This document shows, in pieces, positions 1 to 7,765 of a stretch of DNA of 64,000 bases. How positions within the stretch are numbered: the stretch's first letter is position 1; each line of letters begins with the position of its first letter. The notes under the pieces were generated by a model, which saw nothing but the letters and a program-made list of their open reading frames with translations, made no database searches and was not told the origin of the DNA. Origin of the DNA: Burkholderia sp. IMCC1007 (GTDB lineage: Bacteria > Pseudomonadota > Gammaproteobacteria > Burkholderiales > Burkholderiaceae); the NCBI RefSeq assembly GCF_027257875.1, contig NZ_JAPVQY010000039.1, positions 1 to 64,000 of the forward strand, given 5' to 3'. Position numbers and translations under genes: made by a program.

Positions 1-1
1 C

Positions 2-2287
2 ACCCGCGCCGCCACCGCCGCCACTGCGGCGGCCACCGCACCCGGCGCCGTCGCGCCCGCGCCGACCTGCACGGCCGACGGCGGCCCGGCCGGACGCCCG
101 TCGGTCGGCCTCGTGCTGTCCGGCGGCGGCGCACGCGGCTATGCGCACCTCGGGGTGCTGAAGGTGCTGGAAGAGAATCGCATTCCCATCGACTGCATCG
201 CGGGTACCAGCATGGGCGCCGTGGTCGGCGGGCTGTATGCGAGCGGGATGGCCGCCGACGAGATGCAGAAGCAGCTGTCGGAAGTGAACCTCGCGGATAT
301 CGCGTTCGACGTGACCGATCGCGCGGACCTCCCGCAAAGCAGCCGCGAGGACCAACGCCTGTACGTCAACGGGCTCACGCTCGGCTTCGGCAAGAAAGGC
401 GTGAAGGCGCCGGTCGGCCTCGTGCAGGGCAACCGGCTGCAGGCGCTGCTCGCGAACTGGACGGCCGCCGTGCCGACCAACCAGCCGTTCGACCGGTTGC
501 CGATTCCGTACCGCGCGGTTGCGACCGATCTGCAGACCGGCCAGATGGTCGTGCTGGATCGCGGCTCGCTGCCGCTCGCGATCCGCGCGAGCATGGCGAT
601 GCCCGGCCTGTTCGCACCGGCCGAGATCAACGGGCGCGCGCTCGTCGACGGCGGCCTCGTCAGCAACCTGCCCGTCGACACCGCGCGGCAGATGGGCGCG
701 AACGTCGTGATCGCCGTCGACATCGGCTCGCAGCTGCGCCCGCTCGACGCGCTCGCGTCGCCGGCCGACGTGATGCAGCAGATGGTCGGCATCCTGATCC
801 GCCAGAACGTGACGTCGCAGCGCAAGCAGCTCGACGCGCAGGACATCCTGCTCACGCCCGACCTCGGCCCGCTCGCCTTCACCGATTTCCAGAACGCGAC
901 GCAGGCGATCGCCGCCGGCGCGGCCGCCGCGACCGCGGCGCTGCCGCGGCTCAGGCACCTCGCGCTCACGCCGGAGCAGTACGCCGTGTACCGGGCCGCG
1001 CATGCGCAGCCGCTGCCGCCGCCGATCCGCATCACGCGCATCGACATCAAGACGGCCGGCGGCGTGCCGAAGCGCGTCGTCGCCGACGCGCTGCACGTGA
1101 AGCCCGGCGATACCTATGATCCGGCGACCGTCAGCCAGGACCTGCTCGGGCTGACGACCGGCGGCAATTTCGAGAGCGTGACGCAGCAGATCGTGAGCCA
1201 CGGCGACGACAACGTGCTCGAGATCGACGCGCGCGAGAAATACTGGGGGCCGAATTTCCTGCTGTTCGGCGTCGGGATGTCGAGCAGCTCGACCGACGAA
1301 GGCGGCTTCCGCCTGCACGTCGGCTACCGGCGGCCGTGGCTCACCGAATCGGGCCTCGAGTTCCGCGCGGACACGACGATCGGCAGCGACCTGCAGTCCG
1401 CGCGCGTCGAGTTGCGCCAGCCGTTGTCGTCGACGTACGGCTACTACCTGTCGCCGTACGCCGAATATCAGCGCCGCTACGCGAACCTGTACGACGACAG
1501 CGGCGACGTGAAACTGAACCAGTACCTGATGCAGACGGCGCGCGCCGGGATCGACTTCGGCCTGCCGCTCGCCCGGCTCGGCGACTTCCGGATCGGCCTC
1601 GGCTACGCGACCGGCCACGGCTCGCCGAACTACAACCTGCCGTCCGCCGGCGCCGAAGACGGCGGCTCGACGCTGCTGTGGCCGAGCTTCACGTCGCAGG
1701 CGCTGACCGCCCGCGCGCGGCTCGTCATCGATCAGCTCGACGATCCGATGTTCCCGCGCCGCGGGTATTACACGGAGTTTCGCGTCGAGCGTTCGCTGCT
1801 GTCGCACAACAGCGAGTCGGCCATGCTGTTCGGCGGCGACGACAGGCCGTACACCGAGCTGTACGGCAAGGCGATGATCGCGCAGAAGTTCGGAGCGCAC
1901 AGCATCAGCGCGACGATCGAGGGCGGCAAGAGCATCGGCGGCACCAACCTGATCAACGCGTTCAACTTCACGCTCGGCGGCTTCCAGCATCTGTCCGCCT
2001 ATGCGGCCGACCAGCTGAACGGCAACGCGCTCGCGTACGGCAACGTCACCTACATGAACCAGCTGATGACGTTCAATGCGTCGCCGGTCAAGGCGCTGTC
2101 GATCGGCGCCAGCGCGGAACTCGGCAACGTGTGGTCGAGCGGCGAACAGATCGGCGGCGGCACGCTCAAGCAGAGCTATACGTTCTTCACGAGCCTGTCG
2201 ACCGCGTTCGGCCCCGTGTACATGGGCGTCGCGCTCGCGCCGGGCGGGCGGCGCAACATCTACCTGCAGCTCGGCCGCACGTATTGA
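2..2287 (+). CDS. Patatin-like phospholipase with C-terminal outer-membrane barrel (PlpD type), 5' partial
   Basis: The reading frame is open from the left edge, so the true start lies outside the window. The patatin domain comes first: the oxyanion motif GGGARG (codons at about 122-139), the nucleophile motif GTSMG (Ser codon 209-211) and the catalytic DGG (Asp codon 647-649). A POTRA-like segment follows (about 1030-1220). The remainder is rich in alternating Tyr/Gly/Arg strands and ends in a short aromatic tail (LGRTY), as in Omp85-family barrels. This order matches PlpD, a type Vd autotransporter that displays a lipase outside the cell. Lipase activity is inferred from the family. It converges with the histidine kinase gene, 46 bp away. 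Confidence 0.88.
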   Translation, partial: TRAATAATAAATAPGAVAPAPTCTADGGPAGRPSVGLVLSGGGARGYAHLGVLKVLEENRIPIDCIAGTSMGAVVGGLYASGMAADEMQKQLSEVNLADIAFDVTDRADLPQSSREDQRLYVNGLTLGFGKKGVKAPVGLVQGNRLQALLANWTAAVPTNQPFDRLPIPYRAVATDLQTGQMVVLDRGSLPLAIRASMAMPGLFAPAEINGRALVDGGLVSNLPVDTARQMGANVVIAVDIGSQLRPLDALASPADVMQQMVGILIRQNVTSQRKQLDAQDILLTPDLGPLAFTDFQNATQAIAAGAAAATAALPRLRHLALTPEQYAVYRAAHAQPLPPPIRITRIDIKTAGGVPKRVVADALHVKPGDTYDPATVSQDLLGLTTGGNFESVTQQIVSHGDDNVLEIDAREKYWGPNFLLFGVGMSSSSTDEGGFRLHVGYRRPWLTESGLEFRADTTIGSDLQSARVELRQPLSSTYGYYLSPYAEYQRRYANLYDDSGDVKLNQYLMQTARAGIDFGLPLARLGDFRIGLGYATGHGSPNYNLPSAGAEDGGSTLLWPSFTSQALTARARLVIDQLDDPMFPRRGYYTEFRVERSLLSHNSESAMLFGGDDRPYTELYGKAMIAQKFGAHSISATIEGGKSIGGTNLINAFNFTLGGFQHLSAYAADQLNGNALAYGNVTYMNQLMTFNASPVKALSIGASAELGNVWSSGEQIGGGTLKQSYTFFTSLSTAFGPVYMGVALAPGGRRNIYLQLGRTY

Positions 2288-2333
2288 GCGATCGCGGATG
2301 CCGCCGCGGGCTGGTCACGCGTGCGGCGTATCG

Positions 2334-3464
2334 CTAGATCGGCCAGCTGATTTCGAACCGCGCGCCGCAGAGTTCGACCGGATCGACGACCGCGATCCGG
2401 CCGTTGTGCGCATGAAGCACCTGCCGCGTGATCGCGAGGCCGAGCCCGTAGCCGCCGGTGCGGCGATCCAGGCGCACGAATGCGTCGAAGATTCGCTCGC
2501 GTTCGCTCTCCGGCACGCCGGGGCCGTCGTCCTCGACGAAAATCGCGATGTTGCCGTGAACGATCGAGATCCCGACCACGATCCGCGACGCCGCATACTT
2601 GCTCGCGTTGCGCAGCAGGTTACGCATCGCGTACGACATCAGCCGCCGGTCCATCTTCACGCGCAGGTCGGACTCGAGCGCGATGCGCGACTCGATCGCG
2701 CGCTCCGGATACAGCAGTTGCGCGTCGTTGACCTGGTGCTCGAACCATGCGACGGGTGCGGTCATTTCGAGGTTCGACTGCAGCGAGCTGTACTCGAGAC
2801 GCGCATACGTGAGGCTCATGTCGATCAGCTCTTCGAGCTCGGTCACGTCCTGCGCGATGCTTTCCAGCGCACCGTGGTATTCGGCCGCGGAGCCCGGCTC
2901 GCGCAGCATTTCGAGTGCGAAGCGCACGCGCGCGAGCGGCGTGCGCAGCTCGTGCGAAATCCCGTTGGTCAAATCGCGCTGCGCGGCGATCAGGCGTTCC
3001 ATGCGCATCGCGAGTGCATTGAGCGTGCGAGCGAGCGGCCCGATGATCACGCTGTGCGATTCCCGCGCGCGCGTGTTGAAGCGCCCGCCCGTGAAGTCGA
3101 TCGCGCGCTCGCGCACCATCACGAGATCCGACCACACCGGCCGCATCCACCGATACGCGGCCAGCGCCGGCGCGGTGAACACGAACGCGAGCACGATCCA
3201 GATGTCGCCCGGCAGCGCGTCGAATGCATGCCATACGACCTCCGGCGACAACACGACGCACAGCGCGAGCGCCGGCACGAGCGCGGTCAGCAGCACGAGG
3301 CTCAGCAGATGCAGGTAGGTGCGCACGTACAGGCGCGACCAGCTCGGAATGCGGTCGGCGCGCGTGTCCGTCCACGCGCGACGGAAATGCAGCCAGCGCC
3401 ATTTCACATAGCGCAGCGTCGGGAGCGGCGGTGCATCGGGGTGCGAACGGGTGCGTCGGATCAT
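2334..3464 (-). CDS. rstB: Sensor histidine kinase, RstB-like
   Basis: 376 aa. An N-terminal membrane segment near residues 50-75 and a second at about 85-105 enclose a very short periplasmic stretch. Next are a HAMP-like linker, the HisKA box with phospho-acceptor His in GISHELRTPLARVRF, and an ATPase domain with DDGPGVP and GYGLGLAI. It lies 68 bp downstream of the response regulator in the same direction, so the two form a two-component operon. The partner is a close RstA relative, which is why I name this RstB-like. The stimulus is unknown, and the sensor loop is shorter than in enterobacterial RstB. Confidence 0.85.
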   Translation of the reverse strand: MIRRTRSHPDAPPLPTLRYVKWRWLHFRRAWTDTRADRIPSWSRLYVRTYLHLLSLVLLTALVPALALCVVLSPEVVWHAFDALPGDIWIVLAFVFTAPALAAYRWMRPVWSDLVMVRERAIDFTGGRFNTRARESHSVIIGPLARTLNALAMRMERLIAAQRDLTNGISHELRTPLARVRFALEMLREPGSAAEYHGALESIAQDVTELEELIDMSLTYARLEYSSLQSNLEMTAPVAWFEHQVNDAQLLYPERAIESRIALESDLRVKMDRRLMSYAMRNLLRNASKYAASRIVVGISIVHGNIAIFVEDDGPGVPESERERIFDAFVRLDRRTGGYGLGLAITRQVLHAHNGRIAVVDPVELCGARFEISWPI

Positions 3465-3532
3465 CGCGGCTTCCGAATAGGGCTATTGGGCAACGCGGGC
3501 GCAGCGGCTGACGGCGCAGCACGCGGGCGGCG

Positions 3533-4243
3533 TCATTCCCACGCGTGCTTGCTGAACTGGTAACCCTTGCTGCGGATCGTCTTGATCCGCTGCGGGTTGC
3601 TCGCATCGTCGCGCAGCTTGCGGCGCAGCTTCGAGATGCGGCCGTCGATCGTGCGGTCGAGGCCGTCGAATTCGACTCCGCGCAGTTGCAGCATCAGATC
3701 GTCGCGGCTGACGACTTCGCCCGCATGGCAGACCAGCACCCACAGCAGGTCGAACTCGGCCGACGTGAGATCCGGCGATTCGCCGCCGGGCAGCACGACC
3801 GAGCGGTCGGTGCGGTCGATCGAGAACTGGCCGAACGTGTAGCGCTCCGGCTGCGGCGCCGCGCCCTCCGCCGCGCGGGCCGGCGCGCGGCGCAGCTGCG
3901 CCTTGATCCGCGCGAGCAGGATGCGCGGCTCGACCGGCTTGTGTACGTAGTCGTCCGCGCCGAATTCGAGGCCGAGCAGCTCGTCGAACGGCTCGTCGCG
4001 GGCCGTCACCATGATGATCACGCCGTCGTACTGCTTGCGCGCCTCGCGGCAGATCTCGAAGCCGTCCTTGCCCGGCAGGTTCACGTCGAGAATGACGAGA
4101 TCCGGGCGCGTGGACAGGATCGCCGGCACGGCGGCGTCGCCATGCAGCACAGTGTCGACTTCATAGTCGTGCTTGCGCAGGTAGCCGGCGATCAGCGTGG
4201 ACAGGCGGGTGTCGTCTTCGACGAGCAGGATGCGAAAAGACAT
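3533..4243 (-). CDS. rstA: OmpR-family response regulator, RstA-like
   Basis: 236 aa from ATG 4243. The frame stays open further upstream, but the start at MSFRILLVEDD fits the receiver fold. The receiver domain has the acidic pair ED, phospho-acceptor Asp in VILDVNLPG and the conserved Lys in DDYVHKPV. The C-terminal winged helix carries LRGVEFDGLDRTIDGRIS and ends SKGYQFSKHAWE, very like E. coli RstA (recalled, not aligned). It should bind DNA when phosphorylated by the adjacent kinase. Target genes cannot be read from the window. Confidence 0.87.
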   Translation of the reverse strand: MSFRILLVEDDTRLSTLIAGYLRKHDYEVDTVLHGDAAVPAILSTRPDLVILDVNLPGKDGFEICREARKQYDGVIIMVTARDEPFDELLGLEFGADDYVHKPVEPRILLARIKAQLRRAPARAAEGAAPQPERYTFGQFSIDRTDRSVVLPGGESPDLTSAEFDLLWVLVCHAGEVVSRDDLMLQLRGVEFDGLDRTIDGRISKLRRKLRDDASNPQRIKTIRSKGYQFSKHAWE

Positions 4244-4472
4244 GGGCAACGATCTGATCATACGGGGAGACCGCGGCGGCGGCGCCCTGCGCCGGCTGCC
4301 GGCCATCGGCCGAAACGTACCGCATGATACTGCGCCCGCCGCTCGCCTGTTCGGAGATCTGAAAAAATAAGGGCGCGATTTCTGCCGTGCTCCGCCGCGC
4401 TTGACGAATCCGCGCCGAAACGGTTCCATACGGGCTCCCTGAAATCCGGGCCGCGCGCCCACCCTGCCTCAC

Positions 4473-5390
4473 GTGATGAACTACCAGCCGATCCTCGAAC
4501 GCATCCACACCGAACTCGCCCCCTGGATCGGCCAGGGCCGCGTCGCCGACTACATTCCCGAACTCGCGAAAGTGCCCGCCGACAAGTTCGGCATGGCCGT
4601 CGTGACGCTCGACGGAAACGTTTACACGGTCGGCGATGCACACGAGCGCTTCTCGATCCAGAGCATCTCGAAGCTGTTCGCGTGCACGCTCGCGTTCCAG
4701 ATGCTCGGCGACGCGCTGTGGGAGCGGGTCGGCCGCGAGCCGTCCGGCAACGCGTTCAACTCGCTGGTGCAGCTCGAAAGCGAGCGCGGCAAGCCGCGCA
4801 ACCCGTTCATCAACGCCGGCGCGCTGGTGGTCACCGACGTGCTGTGCCGCCGGTTCGTGAGAGCCGAGACCGCGCTCGTCGAGTTCGTGCGGCGGCTGAT
4901 CGGCGCGGTCGATATCGACTACGATTCGCGCGTCGCGCTGTCGGAGCTTCAGCACGCGGAACGCAACCGTGCGATGGCGCATTTCATGGCGAGCTTCGGC
5001 AACATGCAGATGCCGCCCGATACGGTGGTCGATGCGTACTGCCGGCAGTGCGCGATCACGATGAACTGCGTCGAGCTCGCGCAGGCCGCACTGTTTCTCG
5101 CGAACGGTGGTGTCGCGCCGGTTACCGGCGAGCGGATCGTGGACGCGAGTTCGGCGAAGCGGCTGTCGGCGCTGATGCTGACCTGCGGCACTTATGATGC
5201 GGCGGGCGACTTCGTTTATCGCGTGGGCCTGCCTGCCAAGAGCGGCGTCGGCGGCGGGATTGTCGCGGTGCTGCCGGGGGAAATGGCCGTGTGCGTGTGG
5301 GCGCCGGGGCTTGATGCGAACGGGAACTCGCTGGCGGGGACGTTGGCACTGGAATGGTTGACGACTTATACGGAGCGGTCGATTTTTTGA
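4473..5390 (+). CDS. glsA: Glutaminase
   Basis: 305 aa, the usual length for the serine-dependent glutaminase family. It hydrolyses L-glutamine to glutamate and ammonia in the cytoplasm. The beta-lactamase-like motif SISK (Ser-x-x-Lys) lies in FSIQSISKLFA, with NPFINAGAL and the C-terminal SGVGGGIVAVLPG blocks conserved. The gene ends ...TTYTERSIF. It is divergent from rstA with 229 bp between starts. The last 51 bp have a diverged second copy at 6725-6775, so the 3' end appears to have been an insertion point (see findings). Confidence 0.93.
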   Translation: MMNYQPILERIHTELAPWIGQGRVADYIPELAKVPADKFGMAVVTLDGNVYTVGDAHERFSIQSISKLFACTLAFQMLGDALWERVGREPSGNAFNSLVQLESERGKPRNPFINAGALVVTDVLCRRFVRAETALVEFVRRLIGAVDIDYDSRVALSELQHAERNRAMAHFMASFGNMQMPPDTVVDAYCRQCAITMNCVELAQAALFLANGGVAPVTGERIVDASSAKRLSALMLTCGTYDAAGDFVYRVGLPAKSGVGGGIVAVLPGEMAVCVWAPGLDANGNSLAGTLALEWLTTYTERSIF

Positions 5391-5570
5391 GGCGGCGGAG
5401 TTGGGCGCGAGTCGTCTGGCGCAGCGGTGGCCAATTCGTCTCGGGCGCGCTCAATCGGGAAATTCGGCCATCGGCGGAAACGCTCATGACGAAACGATCC
5501 GCCTTCCCGTTAGCGGACGATCAAAAACAACGATCCGGATCGATCGTTCGAGACGCGTCGACCATTGGGC

Positions 5571-6211
5571 TTAAATTTCCACAACGGCACATTGCTCGAT
5601 GGTGGCGCTTCCGCCGGCCATCAACCGCGCAACCTTCGCGTCCTCGATATCGAGCATCACCTTGATGATGCTCGGAGACGCAGGTTGCATCATCCGCCCC
5701 TGCTCGATGAGCATGTCGGGATCCCTGGCATCCATGCGCTCATAAATGAAGCATGCCAATGGGCCGGCGGCCGTTCCAGTCGCGGATTCCTCCGCAATGC
5801 CAAATCGTGGTGCGAACATGATGTATAAACCGGCGAGCGCTGCTCCATCAGGACGCATCCGCGGTCAACCAGAATAGTCCTGCATCCGTCGACCGTTTCC
5901 TTCGTTACTTTCCCGTCACCTACCCGACCGAGCTGCCGGAGAAGTGAAAAGGTCGCAATCGTCGCATGTCCGCAATGGGCTATCTGCCGAGTCGGCGTGA
6001 AAAATTCCAGCTTGATTGTCGCGACATTCGATTTCGACACGAACGCCGTTTCAGACAAACCCACTTTCCGCGCGACCTCAAGCTTTTGTTCCGTGTCGAG
6101 CGTATCCGCGTCAATCACTACGCCAGCCGGATTACCGCCGATCTCGCCATCCGTCAGCGAATTCACGATGTGCACATCTACCTTCGTTGCCTGTCCCGCT
6201 CCAGATATCAT
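5571..6211 (-). pseudogene. PhzF-family isomerase, internally deleted and frameshifted
   Basis: Two leftward reading frames hold the two ends of one PhzF-like protein. The N-terminal part (6211 to about 5860) shows GNPAGVV, the ETAFVS segment with the family's catalytic Glu, and FTPTRQIAHCGHATIA. The C-terminal part (about 5835 to 5571) shows FGIAEESATGTAAGPLACF, normally about residues 200-220 of a roughly 290-residue protein. About 80-100 residues between them are missing and the frame changes near 5830-5860. PhzF-family proteins act in phenazine biosynthesis or as related isomerases; this copy should be inactive. Base composition is less GC-rich than its neighbours, suggesting transfer. 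Confidence 0.75.
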
Positions 6212-6314
6212 CGCTACGTAATACTATTGAAGTTCGTGCCTGATGGACGGCAAGATACATCGACGCGAGCTATTCGACCACTTTTCCGTTCTATCCGGGG
6301 CCATCAAATCAGCC

Positions 6315-6680
6315 ATGAAAACCATCACGCAGGAATTCGCACAAGCGTTCAGCCAGGAATGGATCGACGCATGGAATTCGCACGACCTCGATCGCATTCT
6401 CTCTCACTACGCCGACGGGTTCGAGATGTCGTCCCCGCTGATTACACAGATCATGGGTGGGCCCAGTGGAACGCTTCAGGGCAAGGACAGCGTGAGAGCC
6501 TATTGGGAAAAGGCGCTGAAAATGGTCCCCGACCTCCGCTTCGAAAGCATAGCGACGCTGATTGGAGCAGGCAGTATCGTCATTCACTATCGAGGCGCCA
6601 ATGGACGGCTCGCTGCGGAAGTATTTCTCTTTGGGCCTGACAACCTGGTCCAGAAGGCGTTCGCCAATTACGCTTCCTGA
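6315..6680 (+). CDS. SnoaL/NTF2-like small protein
   Basis: 121 aa from ATG 6315 (MKTITQEFAQAF). The pattern WIDAWNSHDLDRILSHYADGFEM is typical of the SnoaL-like branch of the NTF2 fold, cone-shaped alpha+beta proteins that include polyketide cyclases, isomerases and many of unknown function. No catalytic assignment is possible from sequence alone. It is divergent from the broken PhzF gene and lies in the same lower-GC insert, so the two probably arrived together. Confidence 0.7.
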   Translation: MKTITQEFAQAFSQEWIDAWNSHDLDRILSHYADGFEMSSPLITQIMGGPSGTLQGKDSVRAYWEKALKMVPDLRFESIATLIGAGSIVIHYRGANGRLAAEVFLFGPDNLVQKAFANYAS

Positions 6681-6724
6681 GCGCGTTGCTGCGCTACTCA
6701 CTCTGCCGGCGAGCGCCTTCCAGC

Positions 6725-6775
6725 ACACTCGCGCGCGAATGGTCGACGACGTACCCGCAGCGGTCGATTTTCTGA
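6725..6775 (+). pseudogene. Diverged second copy of the glsA 3' end
   Basis: In one frame these bases read TLAREWSTTYPQRSIF-stop, against TLALEWLTTYTERSIF-stop at the end of intact glsA (5340-5390). By my count 39 of 51 bases match, with many differences at third codon positions, as if both copies once evolved as coding sequence. Nothing upstream of 6725 resembles glsA. It marks the right boundary of the PhzF/SnoaL insert. Confidence 0.7.
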
Positions 6776-6809
6776 AAACACCGAAGTGACTCATGGGAGA
6801 GCATCAGTC

Positions 6810-7445
6810 ATGCAACCGGAACACGCTTCAGGTTTCGCAACGAACGACCACACCGGCGCGGATGGCCGCACACCCGCGCCGCTTCCACCGATCGTGCCAG
6901 CCCAAACCGCACTGATCGTGATGCACTACCAGACCGACATCCTCGGCCTCTTCCCGTCAGTCGCGCCCACACTGCTCGCCAACACACGCAAGCTGTGCGA
7001 CGCGGCGCGCGCCGCCGGTATCCACGTCTGTTTCGCGAATCTCCACTTCAGCCCCGGCTATCCGGAAGTCAGCCCGCGCAACAAGAACGGTCAAGGGATC
7101 AAGCAGCTCGGCCTGTTCGTCGACGACGGCCCGTGTCCTGAACTCGGGCGCCTCGACGGCGAGCCGCTGATCGCCGCGCATCGCGCCAGCGTGTTTTACC
7201 GCACCGATCTGCAGCCGCGGCTCATTGCGCAGGGCATCGACACGCTGATCCTGGTCGGGATCGCATCGACCGGCGTCGTGCTGTCGTCGGTTGCGCACGC
7301 AAGCGATGCGGATTTCCGGCTTTATACGGTGAAGGACTGCTGCTACGACCCGGACGAGGTCGTGCACGAGCATCTATTCGCCACCGCGTTCGAGACACGC
7401 ACGATAGTGCTGTCGCTCGCGGACGCACTGCGGCTGCTCGCGTAG
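6810..7445 (+). CDS. Isochorismatase-like hydrolase family protein with altered active site
   Basis: 211 aa from ATG 6810, preceded by GGGAGA at 6795-6800. The fold signature is clear: ALIVMHYQTDILGLF holds the expected catalytic Asp, and the C-terminal Rossmann-like core reads LILVGIASTGVVLSSVAHAS. At the position where cysteine hydrolases of this family have their nucleophile (GxxTxxCV), this protein has TGVV, so the Cys is absent. The usual catalytic Lys before the S-x-F-xxT segment is also not evident (HRASVFYRTDL). It may be a Cys-independent isochorismatase-type enzyme or a non-catalytic homologue. The substrate is unknown. Confidence 0.75.
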   Translation: MQPEHASGFATNDHTGADGRTPAPLPPIVPAQTALIVMHYQTDILGLFPSVAPTLLANTRKLCDAARAAGIHVCFANLHFSPGYPEVSPRNKNGQGIKQLGLFVDDGPCPELGRLDGEPLIAAHRASVFYRTDLQPRLIAQGIDTLILVGIASTGVVLSSVAHASDADFRLYTVKDCCYDPDEVVHEHLFATAFETRTIVLSLADALRLLA

Positions 7446-7485
7446 CCGCATCACACTCACGCTGCGCCGGCCGGCGCACCGCGCA

Positions 7486-7761
7486 TCACTTCGCGATATA
7501 CACGCCCGACGTCGGGCACGTCCCCTGCGTATTGGCGTCGGCCATGAGCGACGCCGCGCTCGGAAATTGCGCGGTCTTGTTCGTCTTCACCGCGATCCAT
7601 GCCGCTCACGCCCCGCTGCCGAGCTGCGTACACGCGTGCGCAGCCGACTCGGCGCGTTCGAGCGCGAGGATCTGCCACACGCCGATGCTCACGCTGTGGC
7701 GCGCCGCCGTCGACGTATCGGCCAGGAACGCCTCGACGCGTGGCGCCGCATCCGGCGCCAC
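7486..7761 (-). pseudogene. Degenerate small gene with in-frame stop
   Basis: Reading leftward from a GTG at 7761, one frame gives about 50 residues (APDAAPRVEAFLADTS...CTQLGSGA), a TGA stop, and then in the same frame a protein-like tail AAWIAVKTNKTAQFPSAA...CPTSGVYIAK ending at 7486. The tail has a non-random composition and paired cysteines across the two parts. This looks like one small protein interrupted by a stop codon, or the eroded end of a larger gene. I do not recognise the family. It lies just downstream of the membrane-protein gene on the same strand. Confidence 0.35.
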
Positions 7762-7765
7762 GTGA

